Source: G965218495 sp965218495 (GTDB lineage: Bacteria > Bacteroidota > Rhodothermia > Rhodothermales > Bin80). Taken from it: a DNA stretch of 64,000 bases. The stretch is from the NCBI GenBank assembly GCA_965218495.1, contig OZ244626.1, positions 248,001 to 312,000 of the forward strand, written 5' to 3'. The notes below the pieces were generated by a model. That model was given only the letters and a program-made list of their open reading frames with translations. It made no database searches and had not been told where the DNA came from. Shown here one piece after another: positions 51,262-60,230 of this stretch. Made by a program: the position numbers and the translations under genes. Each line of letters opens with the position of its first letter. The stretch's first letter is position 1.

Positions 51262-52074
51262 ATGATTCGACGCGCTTTTCAGCGCAGCTTCTTTGCCGTG
51301 GCGCTGGCTTGTGCGTGTGGAGCGAGCGCCGAGGCGCAGGTAGGGTCGGAAGACCCCGTACGATTCGCCAGGTGGGTGGTCGGCGATATGACGGCCGCCG
51401 CGAACGGGGTCGCATCGGCGCGTGTCGTGCTTGCGGCGGGCGGGACCGTAGGGGCAATCCTGCTTTTGTCTTATTTGGACGAGCCGCTGACCAGAAACGC
51501 GATGGTCCTTGCGGAGAGCACACCCACGCGCGTGCGGCGCATCCTGCACGAGACTGGCAACGTGAAGGTAGTCCGGCCGATGGCCGTTGCACTGTTTCTT
51601 GGGTCTCTAACCAGCGGCAGCGGGAAGTTTCAGGATGCCGCCTTCACATCCATGCAGGCAATCCTTCTGTCCAATCTGGTCACAAATGGCCTAAAGCTGG
51701 GCGTAGGCCGCGCCCGGCCAAACGACAACGCGGGGGCCCGAAGAGTCAGGCCGTTTTCCGGGAGACGGTCCTTTCCTTCGGGGCACGCCACCACAGTGTT
51801 TGCCTTTACGATGCCGTGGCTCCTGTACTATCCGCGCGTAGAAACGTACGCTCTAGTGGGCTTAGGAATGGGGGCCGCGTTTGTCCGCATGGTCGACAAC
51901 TATCATTGGTTCACAGATGTGCTCATCGGCGCAGCCATAGGGGCTGGTACCGGTTATCTTCTATCTAAACGCCACCGCAAGGCACTTCCGCATGTCCGCC
52001 TACGCCCCGTTGCCCAATATGGCGGCGTCGGTGTCCGCGTGGTATTGAGCATTGGGGCCGGTCGGCCTGTGTAA
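51262..52074 (+). CDS. PAP2-family phosphatase
   Basis: 270 aa. Signal peptide ends GASAEAQ. The three acid-phosphatase motifs are complete: KLGVGRARPND near residue 150, SFPSGHATTVF near 175, and RMVDNYHWFTDVLIGAAIG near 215, with helices between them. Such enzymes dephosphorylate lipids such as undecaprenyl pyrophosphate or phosphatidic acid at the outer side of the inner membrane. The substrate cannot be told. Follows the lipoprotein gene by 3 bases. Confidence 0.94.
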   Translation: MIRRAFQRSFFAVALACACGASAEAQVGSEDPVRFARWVVGDMTAAANGVASARVVLAAGGTVGAILLLSYLDEPLTRNAMVLAESTPTRVRRILHETGNVKVVRPMAVALFLGSLTSGSGKFQDAAFTSMQAILLSNLVTNGLKLGVGRARPNDNAGARRVRPFSGRRSFPSGHATTVFAFTMPWLLYYPRVETYALVGLGMGAAFVRMVDNYHWFTDVLIGAAIGAGTGYLLSKRHRKALPHVRLRPVAQYGGVGVRVVLSIGAGRPV

Positions 52075-52198
52075 AACCTAGCCCGCATCGCTCACCAAGC
52101 TCTTGAATCACCTTGCCGGGTAAGAGAAATGAGCGGCAAGTAGGAATTGAATCGCCGGCTCTACTGCCGAAACGGCCGGTGAGGCAAAGCTGCCGACG

Positions 52199-53149
52199 TT
52201 ACGCGGCGGCGGCCCGCCGAAGACGATCTGCGAGTGCTCTGCCAATCCCGGCCTCGGTTGTCATCTGGCAGTATATCGTGTGGATTCCCGTCAATTCGCA
52301 TTGCCGGAAAAAGTCGAACAGTGCCCGAGCGTAGCCTTGTGTGTCTTGCGCATGGAGGAAGCGGCCAAAAGCACCGGGCTCATCTACGGGAGCGATCCCG
52401 ATATATGCATGCTTGGGATGGGGCACCGCTTCGCGTGGCGTTTTCACTAGCTCAAGGTGGACCTTGGGCGCATAGTGGCGGTGACGCATGCCCGGGCTGC
52501 GAACCGCTGATTCACCGGCGGTCTGCGCCACGCATAGCGAGGGAACCACCGCCAGGAGTTGTTCAATACTGATTGCACCGGCACGAAGCAGCTGAGGCGG
52601 CCCCGATGTGCTGCAGTCCACCACGGTAGACTCGATGCCCACCGGAGAGGGTGCGCCGCGTAGAATGGCGCTAATTCGACCTTCCAGGTCATCGCGAACG
52701 GCTTGCCACGTGGTTGCGCTCGGGCGCCCGGAGCGATTGGCAGAAGGTGCGGCAATTGGACTCGCACAAGCAGACAAAAATCGGCGAGCCAATGCATGCG
52801 AGGGCATCCTAACGGCAACTGTATCGAGCGCTGCGGTTACCACCGGCGGCAGTGACGCATGCTTGCGTAAAACCACAGTAAGCGGGCCCGGGAAGAAGAG
52901 GTCGATAAGAGTTTGAGCCTCACGCGACAAACTGCTGGCTATGTCCACTATCTGGCGCTGACGGACAATGTGCACGATCAGCGGGTTATCCACTGGACGC
53001 TCTTTTGCGTCAAAGATGGCTGCTACTGCATCCGGGTTAAACGCATCGGCGCCTAGGCCATAGACCGTTTCGGTAGGAAAGGCCACCAGTTCTCCGCGCC
53101 GCAGCAACGCAGCGGCAAGGGCCGGGTCATCTGTCAACAGGGTCTTCAA
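52199..53149 (-). CDS. Threonylcarbamoyl-AMP synthase (Sua5/YciO/YrdC)
   Basis: Makes threonylcarbamoyl-AMP for the t6A37 modification of tRNA. The YrdC domain is clear: LVAFPTETVYGLGADAFNPDAVAAIFDAKERPVDNPLIVHI and ASPIAAPSANRSGRPSATTW. A Sua5-type C-terminal domain follows after the linker SPGMRHRHYAPKVHLELV, so this is the long Sua5 form. TTG 53149 (316 aa) is chosen since family homology begins there; ATG 53233 is possible but would overlap the promoter space of the divergent gene at 53244. No good ribosome site decides between them. Confidence 0.88.
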   Translation of the reverse strand: MKTLLTDDPALAAALLRRGELVAFPTETVYGLGADAFNPDAVAAIFDAKERPVDNPLIVHIVRQRQIVDIASSLSREAQTLIDLFFPGPLTVVLRKHASLPPVVTAALDTVAVRMPSHALARRFLSACASPIAAPSANRSGRPSATTWQAVRDDLEGRISAILRGAPSPVGIESTVVDCSTSGPPQLLRAGAISIEQLLAVVPSLCVAQTAGESAVRSPGMRHRHYAPKVHLELVKTPREAVPHPKHAYIGIAPVDEPGAFGRFLHAQDTQGYARALFDFFRQCELTGIHTIYCQMTTEAGIGRALADRLRRAAAA

Positions 53150-53243
53150 TGCGGACCAGGGATACGAATTGTTGTAAACGCCGATGGGAGCCAACCGGTG
53201 CCATTTGAGTAGCACGCACCAATTAAACACCATTTTACGTGCA

Positions 53244-54329
53244 ATGAAGTTGTCCGTGATTCTGTGTATAATGCTGGTTTTTGCCAGCACAGCACAAGCC
53301 CAGGAGGAGCCCGTAAGGGTTGGCGTCGTTGGCCTCGTGCACGGACACGTGGGCTGGATCCTCGGGCGTCCATCCCGTCCTGACGTTGAGATGGTGGCTA
53401 TTGTCGAACGTGATCGCGAATTGGCGATACGCTTTGCGGATCGATTCGGCTTTGACCCGGCGATAGTTTATGACTCCATCGACGAGATGGTAGCCGCCGT
53501 GGATGTCGACGCCATTACCGTCTTTTCCAGCATCAAGGATCACCTCGCTGCGACCCAGGCCGCTGCCCGCCACGGCATCCACGTTATGGTAGAAAAGCCT
53601 ATGGCCATTTCGCTGGAGGATGCCAGAATGATGCACGCTGCCGCAGACTCTGCCGGCATCCACCTTCTCGTGAACTACGAAACGTCATGGTATCCAAGCG
53701 TGCACTATGTGCATGCCCAAAGGGGGGCACTCGGCTCGCTACGAAAGATTGTGGTACGCGATGGCCACCCTGGCCCCAAGGAGATTGGCGTGGGACCGGA
53801 GTTTCTGGAATGGCTGACCGATCCAAAAGAAAATGGAGCCGGTGCTCTTATGGACTTCGGATGCTATGGTGCCAATATCGCTACGTGGCTTATGGACGGC
53901 GCACGCCCGGTGTCGGTGACCGCCATTGCCCAGACGATTAAGCCTGATACGTATCCGCTGGTCGACGACGAAGCGACTATCGTGGTTACCTATCCAGAGG
54001 CCCAAGGCATCATCCAGGCGTCCTGGAACTGGCCATTCAACCGCAAGGACATGTCAGTCTATGGCACCGACGGGTACGTGCACGCAGATAATGCGACAGA
54101 TGTGAGAATGCGGACTCGAGGCGACGCAGCGGAGCGGAAAGGGGTGGCAGAACGGACACTGGCGCCCAGTGGTGATCCATTCTCGTATTTGGCACGCGCA
54201 ATTCGGGGCAGCATAGACCCGGCAGGAGGACTTTACTCACCGGAAATCAACCTGGTTGCAATGGAGATTCTGGAGGCCGCCCTGCAATCTGTCCGTACGG
54301 GAAAAACAGTCTACCTCTCAGGAGAGTAG
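53244..54329 (+). CDS. Sec-exported Gfo/Idh/MocA family oxidoreductase
   Basis: 361 aa from ATG 53244. Unlike the two homologues near 1-4 kb it has a plain Sec signal (LCIMLVFASTAQAQ), with no twin arginine. Rossmann start VRVGVVGLVHGHVGWIL, lysine motif MVEKPMAISLEDA, and DFGCYGANIATWLMDG in the C-terminal domain. Because Sec exports unfolded protein, nucleotide would have to be bound in the periplasm, which is odd for an NAD enzyme; the protein may have another role. Its 3' end overlaps the convergent barrel-associated gene by 19 bases. Confidence 0.9.
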   Translation: MKLSVILCIMLVFASTAQAQEEPVRVGVVGLVHGHVGWILGRPSRPDVEMVAIVERDRELAIRFADRFGFDPAIVYDSIDEMVAAVDVDAITVFSSIKDHLAATQAAARHGIHVMVEKPMAISLEDARMMHAAADSAGIHLLVNYETSWYPSVHYVHAQRGALGSLRKIVVRDGHPGPKEIGVGPEFLEWLTDPKENGAGALMDFGCYGANIATWLMDGARPVSVTAIAQTIKPDTYPLVDDEATIVVTYPEAQGIIQASWNWPFNRKDMSVYGTDGYVHADNATDVRMRTRGDAAERKGVAERTLAPSGDPFSYLARAIRGSIDPAGGLYSPEINLVAMEILEAALQSVRTGKTVYLSGE

Positions 54330-55465
54330 GGGATCCACTGCGGCGGCCGATACTCTTTTGGCATACGGTCGCCAAAGCGCTCAAAGGCGAAGTAGCCATA
54401 GACGGTGATGCCGTAGGGATCAATTACCTCGCCAGCCTGGTCAATCAGTGTGGGGCCATCATTAAGCTTGATGAAGGAGCGCTGATCTCCTAGTCGCGTT
54501 GAGGCTGAACCGCGTTGCCACCTGCGAAAGTCGGGGGACTCTTTTTCACCCGTGTAGACAATCTCTAGGAAGCCGCTGAAGGTTAGCTCCTTTTCCAGCG
54601 GCGTGGGGCCGCCGCGTAGGAGCGTCCCGGTGTCGACAAGAAACGACGCTCCGTCCGCGCCCAGCTTATAGCGTCTGTACGTCACAAAGCCTTCCTGATC
54701 CGTGCGCTGGTCCAACAGCGCCAGAAAGTAGTGGCGCTGCGACCCATAAAAGGCCGCCTCCCTGTTTGCGGTCCAACGAACGGCTTCTTCTTCACTGGAC
54801 GGTTCCAGCTCCCTAAACAGCGGATCGCCGTCATACTTGACCGTGGTGCCGAAGTAGAAAAACTCCTTCAGGAAGTACTGAAGCTGGTATCCCAGCGCCT
54901 GGTTTTCGATGATCAGTGGAGCAGAGGCGGTGACGGACAACCGCCCTAGCTTTGCCGTAAAGCTCAGGACTTCAGGGTTCTCGATGGTCGTGAATTCACT
55001 GTTACTGGTTTCTCCCAGGAACAGCCGCGTAAACTTGATGAGTCGCCGCTGCCATCGGCGCGCTTCGCGCGCACTGACGACGATCTCTTCAAGCGCAATC
55101 GTTGCGGGTTCCAGTTGTATATCGAAGGTGTAGGATGTGGATGCACGAAACAGCGAGTCGCGTTCATACGGCGCGTACCCCACCATGGAAACTACGAGGC
55201 GGTGCGCGCCTGCCGGCACATTGGTGAGTTCAAAGCGCCCCTCAGAGTCGGAAGTGGTACCAATGAGCGAGGAGGCAATAAAGACATGGGTATTCGGAAG
55301 CGGATACTGGGAGTCTGCAGCGGTCACCCGGCCTACGATGCGTGCGGTACCCCCCTGCGCAAATGAGGCTTGCGGAAGGATCAGCAAGACCAGCGCAAGG
55401 ATGAAACACGGATGACAGGGCGAACTAATTCTGAGGGCCCGGTCGGTACTCCTTGGGGACGTCAT
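54311..55465 (-). CDS. CarboxypepD_reg-like domain protein, copy B
   Basis: 384 aa from ATG 55465, overlapping the end of copy A by 41 bases. Signal peptide ends ASFAQ. A CarboxypepD_reg-like domain follows (ARIVGRVTAADSQYPLPNTHVFIASSLIGTTSDSEGRFELTNVPAGAHRLVVSMVGY), then LEEIVVSA, and a 250-residue domain with ASAPLIIENQALGYQLQYFL, FYGSQRHYFLALL and TLIDQAGEVIDPYGITVYGYFAFERFGDRMPKEYRP. The last domain is the same as in copy A. No TonB plug is present. Likely an outer-membrane or periplasmic protein; function unknown. Confidence 0.85.
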   Translation of the reverse strand: MTSPRSTDRALRISSPCHPCFILALVLLILPQASFAQGGTARIVGRVTAADSQYPLPNTHVFIASSLIGTTSDSEGRFELTNVPAGAHRLVVSMVGYAPYERDSLFRASTSYTFDIQLEPATIALEEIVVSAREARRWQRRLIKFTRLFLGETSNSEFTTIENPEVLSFTAKLGRLSVTASAPLIIENQALGYQLQYFLKEFFYFGTTVKYDGDPLFRELEPSSEEEAVRWTANREAAFYGSQRHYFLALLDQRTDQEGFVTYRRYKLGADGASFLVDTGTLLRGGPTPLEKELTFSGFLEIVYTGEKESPDFRRWQRGSASTRLGDQRSFIKLNDGPTLIDQAGEVIDPYGITVYGYFAFERFGDRMPKEYRPPQWIPYSPER

Positions 55466-56522
55466 CGGCGATGCGCTCATAGGCAAAGTAGCCGCCATAA
55501 AAGGTTACGCCATACGGGTCCAGCGTGTCCCCCTTGAGATCGACTATAGTGGGGCCCCGATCCAGCTGAATCGGCGAGGTCTGGTACTTCGGGCGGCGCC
55601 GCAGGCCTTCTTGCCTCAGGTAGCCTGGTGACTCCAACTCACGAGTATACACGATATCCAGCATTCCCTCAAATTCGAGAATGCGTTCGTCCGCGGCCTC
55701 GCCGTCGTGGATGATGTCGGACGCCTTGAGTTCCATACGTGTGCCTCCAGGAAAGAGAGAGCCGGAAGAGAATCGGCCACTGCGAGGGGTGGCGTAGATT
55801 TTGAATCCGTGTTCCTCCAGCTGATCGTTAATTAGTGCTAGCAGAAAATGGCGGAAAGACCCATAGAAAGTAGAGTCCCGCTTTGCATTCCAGCGGGCAG
55901 CCTCTTCCGGGCTGCTTGGCTGAAGTGACTCGTAGAGTGGTTCGCCATCCCAACGCCAGCTCGAGGGCTCCGCAACGAATTCGCTGAGGTAGTACTTGAT
56001 ACGATAGCCCAGCGCCTTGTTCTCGATGATCAGTGGTGCGCTCGCCTGCGCCCGAAATTCGCCTCCACGCCCAGAAAAGTCCAAAACCTCGGGATTCAGG
56101 ATCGTGGTTTCTGTGGCATTTGGACTATAGCCTACAAAGATGCGTGTGAATCGCTCAAGCTGCCGTTTCCAGCGTTCGTTGTTGGCGCTAACTGTAAGCT
56201 CGCCCAGCTCGTAGACTGCCTCCTGCAACACAAAGTCGTGCTCGACAACGCTCGCGTCACGTATGAACATGTCCACGTACTGCGATTCATAGCCAATACT
56301 GGACACGTACAGGCGCAGCGTACCAAGCGGGACGCCGGGCAGCACGTATAAACCGTCGTCCCCCGTTACGGTACCCATGGTAGAAGATGCTATAAACACC
56401 GACACGTCTGCAAGCGGTGCTCCGGTGGAGTCAGTAACCGTGCCGGTAAGAGTCGCGGCGATCTGGCCCATCGACGGAGTCGTCGCCAACAAGAGCGAGG
56501 CTACACAGAGTATTCGTGTCAT
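55425..56522 (-). CDS. CarboxypepD_reg-like domain protein, copy A
   Basis: 365 aa. Signal peptide ends TPSMGQ. N-terminal domain ATLTGTVTDSTGAPLADVSVFIASSTMGTVTGDDGLYVLPGVPLGTLRLYVSSIGY, then ELGELTVSA, and a C-terminal domain sharing blocks with copy B: ASAPLIIENKALGYRIKYYL, FYGSFRHFLLALI and LDPYGVTFYGGYFAYERIADDVPKEYRP. The two are diverged tandem duplicates in one operon. Five bases separate it from the aldo/keto reductase gene upstream. Confidence 0.87.
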   Translation of the reverse strand: MTRILCVASLLLATTPSMGQIAATLTGTVTDSTGAPLADVSVFIASSTMGTVTGDDGLYVLPGVPLGTLRLYVSSIGYESQYVDMFIRDASVVEHDFVLQEAVYELGELTVSANNERWKRQLERFTRIFVGYSPNATETTILNPEVLDFSGRGGEFRAQASAPLIIENKALGYRIKYYLSEFVAEPSSWRWDGEPLYESLQPSSPEEAARWNAKRDSTFYGSFRHFLLALINDQLEEHGFKIYATPRSGRFSSGSLFPGGTRMELKASDIIHDGEAADERILEFEGMLDIVYTRELESPGYLRQEGLRRRPKYQTSPIQLDRGPTIVDLKGDTLDPYGVTFYGGYFAYERIADDVPKEYRPGPQN

Positions 56523-56527
56523 GTATG

Positions 56528-57493
56528 CTAGGACTTATAAAATTCTACCTTGCGGCCCGCCATGTCGGCCACCCGTGCTACCAGTGTGGTTCGCTCTGCT
56601 TCGTCCATGCCCTCGAAGGAGCGGGCCAGCGCGATCTTCTCGTCAAGCTGCTCGAGGTTGTCCGGGCCTGTAACAACGACGGACACGGGGAGAGACCATG
56701 CAAAATGCAGCGCCTCTCGGATGGAAATCCGGTCCGGTACCACTCGTGGATTTGGCCCATGCTGGCCGTGGCGAGATCCGCCAAAAAATCCACCGTTAGC
56801 CAATGTCTTCATCGCAATCACGGCAAGTTCGTGCTGGACTGCCTGCGGTAGCACGTTGCGCGTGAAGCTGCTATAGCTCGCGTCTGCGACATTGATCGGC
56901 ATTTGGCAGGTCTGGGCGGTTGTCTGGTACGCGAGCATGTGCAGGTGCGCCTTGGGGTTGCTGTGGCCGGTAAATCCTATAAAGCGCGTCTTGCCTTCGC
57001 GAACCGCGTCCTCCATCACCTTCCAGACGCCACTCGCAAGCCGCCGGTCCACGTCCTCAGGGCTGCCAATGGCATGCATCTGCCAAAGGTCCATGTGATC
57101 CGTATTCATCCGGCGTAGAGAGTCCTCCAGATGGCTTCGGGCATCGCGGGCCGTACCCGCAGTGGTCTTGGTCATGAGAAAGACTTCATCGCGGTATTTG
57201 GGCACCAAAAACCGTCCAATGTAACGCTCGCTGCCACCTGCCTGATATGACTCTGCCGAATCAAAAAAACGGATGCCACCGGCAATCGCGGCCTCTACTG
57301 CCCGCTGGGCGTCTCGCTCGCTCATACGGCCGAGATGCCAGCCACCGAGGCCGAGCATTGTCACCTTTTCTCCGGTTCGCCCGAGCTTGCGCTTCGGCAA
57401 CAAGTCACCGTGACGATCACGCGTGGCAGCTGAAGCAGCGGGCAGAAGAACGCTGGCCGACAGCGCCCAGTGAACGAAGGTTCTTCGATCCAA
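56528..57493 (-). CDS. Aldo/keto reductase with Tat-like signal
   Basis: 321 aa. N-terminus MDRRTFVHWALSASVLLPAASAA is a twin-arginine type signal, unusual for this family. The (beta/alpha)8 core has all four catalytic residues: Asp in FFDSAESY with its Tyr, Lys in FLMTKTT, His in DLWQMHAI, with GFTGHSNPKAH and the ASYSSF segment. NADPH-dependent carbonyl reductase of unknown substrate, working outside the cytoplasm. 11 bases after the phosphoribosyltransferase and 5 before copy A; four-gene minus-strand operon. Confidence 0.92.
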   Translation of the reverse strand: MDRRTFVHWALSASVLLPAASAATRDRHGDLLPKRKLGRTGEKVTMLGLGGWHLGRMSERDAQRAVEAAIAGGIRFFDSAESYQAGGSERYIGRFLVPKYRDEVFLMTKTTAGTARDARSHLEDSLRRMNTDHMDLWQMHAIGSPEDVDRRLASGVWKVMEDAVREGKTRFIGFTGHSNPKAHLHMLAYQTTAQTCQMPINVADASYSSFTRNVLPQAVQHELAVIAMKTLANGGFFGGSRHGQHGPNPRVVPDRISIREALHFAWSLPVSVVVTGPDNLEQLDEKIALARSFEGMDEAERTTLVARVADMAGRKVEFYKS

Positions 57494-57504
57494 ATTCGAG
57501 TCCG

Positions 57505-57951
57505 TCAGTTAAGTGGTGACTCGCAACAATGATGCCAAGGCCATCGGACACAAGTATTGAGCTGCGGCAACAGCACGATGTCCGCTTTGCCCTTTAGCAC
57601 CAGTGTAGTCACATGCAAGCCGGCCAGGCGAGTTGCCGCAGCTTTAAGAGTTTGGCCTGTAACAGCTACATCATCCACCAGGAGTACACGGCGCGCACCT
57701 TCGGGAAGGCAGCTGCTGCCAAGCAGCTTCGGTGTTTCGTAGACGGGCTTGTTGTCACACCCTCGGTAGTTGTACCAGTCCATGCATAGCGGGACGCCAA
57801 GCCGGAAGGCTATAAGCGAAGCGGGAACCGTACCCCCGTGTCCGATTCCTAAAACGACATCGCACGGAGGGAATTGCGCGTCACGGATCGCCGCAGCAAT
57901 ATCTACGAAAGAGACGGATGGGGCCGGAGTTTCCATTCCGCTGGCAAGCAT
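57505..57951 (-). CDS. Phosphoribosyltransferase
   Basis: 148 aa. PRPP-binding motif VLLVDDVAVTGQTL and, earlier, VLGIGHGGTVPASLIAFRLGVPL, where the PPi loop lies. The C-terminus WPWHHCC is unlike hypoxanthine or adenine enzymes. In family this is closest to the xanthine-guanine (Gpt/ComF-like) type, but the substrate is not clear. First gene of the operon leading to the aldo/keto reductase and CarboxypepD_reg proteins. ATG 57951 is used; ATG 57936 is possible. Confidence 0.85.
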   Translation of the reverse strand: MLASGMETPAPSVSFVDIAAAIRDAQFPPCDVVLGIGHGGTVPASLIAFRLGVPLCMDWYNYRGCDNKPVYETPKLLGSSCLPEGARRVLLVDDVAVTGQTLKAAATRLAGLHVTTLVLKGKADIVLLPQLNTCVRWPWHHCCESPLN

Positions 57952-58077
57952 TGACTACCAGTGTAACATACGCATTGGCTAGGAGGTTTGACTGGCTAAT
58001 GATAGGTCGTCGCATCTTTGACCATCGGGCCGCATGATGCGTACAAGGCGAGGTCTCTTACGCCGCGCGACAATACT

Positions 58078-58779
58078 ATGAGCCTCATCGTCGTCACAGG
58101 AGCCAGTCAGGGGATAGGGCAGGCCATTGCTGAGCGCTTTGCCTCAGAGCCCGAATCGCGGCTCTGCCTGATGGCCCGCTCTGCAACGAATCTGGCAAAG
58201 GTCGCGGCACGGGCTCGGGTGAAGGGTGCACAGGCGTGGGCCTTTCCGTGTGACGTTACCGACGATGGCCAGGTGACGGCCAGCGCGCAGCAAATCCAGG
58301 CGGACTTGGGTGCACCCGACATCGTGATAAATAATGCCGGATATTTCGAAACTGGCACGGTGCTTGACACGACGCCGCAAGCATTCCGGCAACAGATTGC
58401 GGTCAACCTCACCAGCGCATTCGTCGTGACGCGGGCCTTCCTGCCCGCGATGGTGCGGCGTGGCAGCGGCCACATTGTCTACCTTGCTTCTGTGGCGTCT
58501 ATTCGGGCGTACAGCGGGGCGGTAGCCTACTGCGCCGCAAAGCACGGTCTTCTGGGCTTGGCGCGTGTGGTTAGAGAAGAGACGAAGTCGCTCGGAGTCC
58601 GTGTGACCTCATTGTTGCCCGGCGCGACAATGACTCCGAGCTGGCAGGGGACCGGCGTTGCCGCAGAGCGTCTGATGGCGGCCGACGATGTTGCCCGCGC
58701 GGTGGTTGACGTTTGTAAGCTGAGTAGTCGCACTGTGGTAGAAGAAGTCCTGATGCGCCCGCAACTGGGTGATGTATGA
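58078..58779 (+). CDS. Short-chain dehydrogenase/reductase
   Basis: 233 aa from ATG 58078 (open frame from 58018). Nucleotide motif TGASQGIGQAI, NNAG in IVINNAGYFE, catalytic Ser in YLASVASI, Tyr/Lys in VAYCAAKHGLLG. The cofactor preference looks NADP-like (MARSATN after strand 2). A 3-oxoacyl reductase-like member with no substrate visible. 193 bases precede the DinB gene; the phosphoribosyltransferase is divergent. Confidence 0.93.
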   Translation: MSLIVVTGASQGIGQAIAERFASEPESRLCLMARSATNLAKVAARARVKGAQAWAFPCDVTDDGQVTASAQQIQADLGAPDIVINNAGYFETGTVLDTTPQAFRQQIAVNLTSAFVVTRAFLPAMVRRGSGHIVYLASVASIRAYSGAVAYCAAKHGLLGLARVVREETKSLGVRVTSLLPGATMTPSWQGTGVAAERLMAADDVARAVVDVCKLSSRTVVEEVLMRPQLGDV

Positions 58780-58972
58780 GCTGCCGCAACGGGCCGGGGG
58801 CCGGCAAAGACCTATGCGGGCAGGTGGTGGCGCGAAACCGAAGTGACAATCGATTCATCGGCGTGTACATTTGCACAGAGAATCCAGTTGCATGCTGTGC
58901 ATTGCCAGCTACAGCTACTGCGAACCCTGTCTGCGGCATCCACCCAAGCACCGAATCTAACTAGGTCCAATA

Positions 58973-59500
58973 ATGAGCGACGCCCTTCGATACCCCATAG
59001 GCCGTATGCAAAGGCCGACCGTAGTGACGTCTACTCATCGCCAGGAAATGATTGGCCAGATTGCTGCAGCGCCGGCCCTGTTGCGCGCAGCTGTTGACGG
59101 TCTTACGGAATCACAGATTGATACGCCTTATCGTGCGGGCGGCTGGTCCGTGCGGCAGGTCGTCAGCCACTTGCCGGACAGCCATATCCACGCGTACGTT
59201 CGCTTTCGTTGGACTCTGACTGAAGAGGTACCTACGATCAAGACGTACGATCAGAGCCTTTGGGCTGAGCTCGCAGATGCCAAGTCGAGCGACGTTGAGA
59301 CATCACTCGTACTCCTGGAAACACTACACAGGCGGTGGGTAACGTTGCTGCGGTCGCTAAACGAAGAGGACTTCCGGCGAGCACTGCATCACCCGGAGGA
59401 CGGGCTGATGACGCTTGACGACCTACTTTGTACGTACGCGTGGCATGGCCGGCACCATGCGGCGCACATCACCGCACTGCGGGCGTGCAAGGGTTGGTAG
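58973..59500 (+). CDS. DinB/YfiT-type putative metal-dependent transferase
   Basis: 175 aa four-helix bundle. Signature YRAGGWSVRQVVSHLPDSHIHAYVRFRWTLTEEVPTIKTYDQSLWAEL, with metal ligands His in VSHLPDSH and the late pair in HGRHHAAHI. This matches the YfiT/BstA group, some of which transfer thiols such as bacillithiol to electrophiles. ATG 58973 is used; ATG 59006 is a second choice. Stop lies 4 bases before the convergent phoU stop. Confidence 0.92.
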   Translation: MSDALRYPIGRMQRPTVVTSTHRQEMIGQIAAAPALLRAAVDGLTESQIDTPYRAGGWSVRQVVSHLPDSHIHAYVRFRWTLTEEVPTIKTYDQSLWAELADAKSSDVETSLVLLETLHRRWVTLLRSLNEEDFRRALHHPEDGLMTLDDLLCTYAWHGRHHAAHITALRACKGW

Positions 59501-59504
59501 TGCC

Positions 59505-60191
59505 TCAAGTCAAGGTGGGCAGTGCCTGATCTGGCGCCTGCAGGCTGCCATAGCGTATGTCCACGCTTTCAACAAAATACACTACGTGGCGGGCGATGCT
59601 CTTTGCGTGGTCGGCGATCCGTTCCAAGGACTTGCTTATGGCTGCAAGGTGCAGAAGCGCCACGGGGTACGAACCGTTGCTGGGGCCTAGCGCCGCAATG
59701 GCCGCGAAAGCTTCTCGATAAGCGCGGTCCACTTGGCGATCATATGCCAGCACTTGGCGCGCCATGAGCCGGTCCTGCCGTACGAAAGCATCACGCGCGG
59801 AATGCATAATCCTGCGCGCAGCGTCAGCAATATCCACGACGGATGTTCGAGATTGCCAGCTTGGAAGCGAACCAATGTCTGGTACTGCCTTGCACACGTT
59901 TTTGCATTGGTCACCGATTCGCTCCAGGTTCGAGCTGATGCGCAAGGCTGCGATCACTGTGCGGAGTACAGTGTCTTGCGGCCTGTAGGTGTTCAGGATG
60001 TGAATGCAATGTCGATCGTGTTCAAGCTCCATAGCATCAACCGTGCGATCCCGTGTCCGCACTTTTGTGGCCAGTGCCTCATCAGCCATGACCAGCGCGT
60101 TTACGGTATCGGCCAGTTGCTCGTCGACCCGGTCGAACATGACGTTAAGTCGTTCGTGCAGATCCTGCAATTCTACGGCTATTCCGATCAC
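59505..60191 (-). CDS. phoU: PhoU-like phosphate regulator
   Basis: 228 aa; GTG 60191 must be the start, since a TAA stop lies just upstream in frame. Two PhoU repeats with the metal-binding acidic helices: SSNLERIGDQCKNV in the first and ISKSLERIADHAKSIARHVVYFVES in the second, the usual E..RI.D pattern. It controls phosphate uptake. It follows the Na/Pi cotransporter gene by 39 bases on the same strand, in place of the PhoU domain often fused to such transporters, so it probably regulates this transporter. Confidence 0.94.
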   Translation of the reverse strand: MIGIAVELQDLHERLNVMFDRVDEQLADTVNALVMADEALATKVRTRDRTVDAMELEHDRHCIHILNTYRPQDTVLRTVIAALRISSNLERIGDQCKNVCKAVPDIGSLPSWQSRTSVVDIADAARRIMHSARDAFVRQDRLMARQVLAYDRQVDRAYREAFAAIAALGPSNGSYPVALLHLAAISKSLERIADHAKSIARHVVYFVESVDIRYGSLQAPDQALPTLT

Positions 60192-60230
60192 TTAATATTC
60201 CAGTTTGGCGTACCTGAGCTCCTGTAGTAC

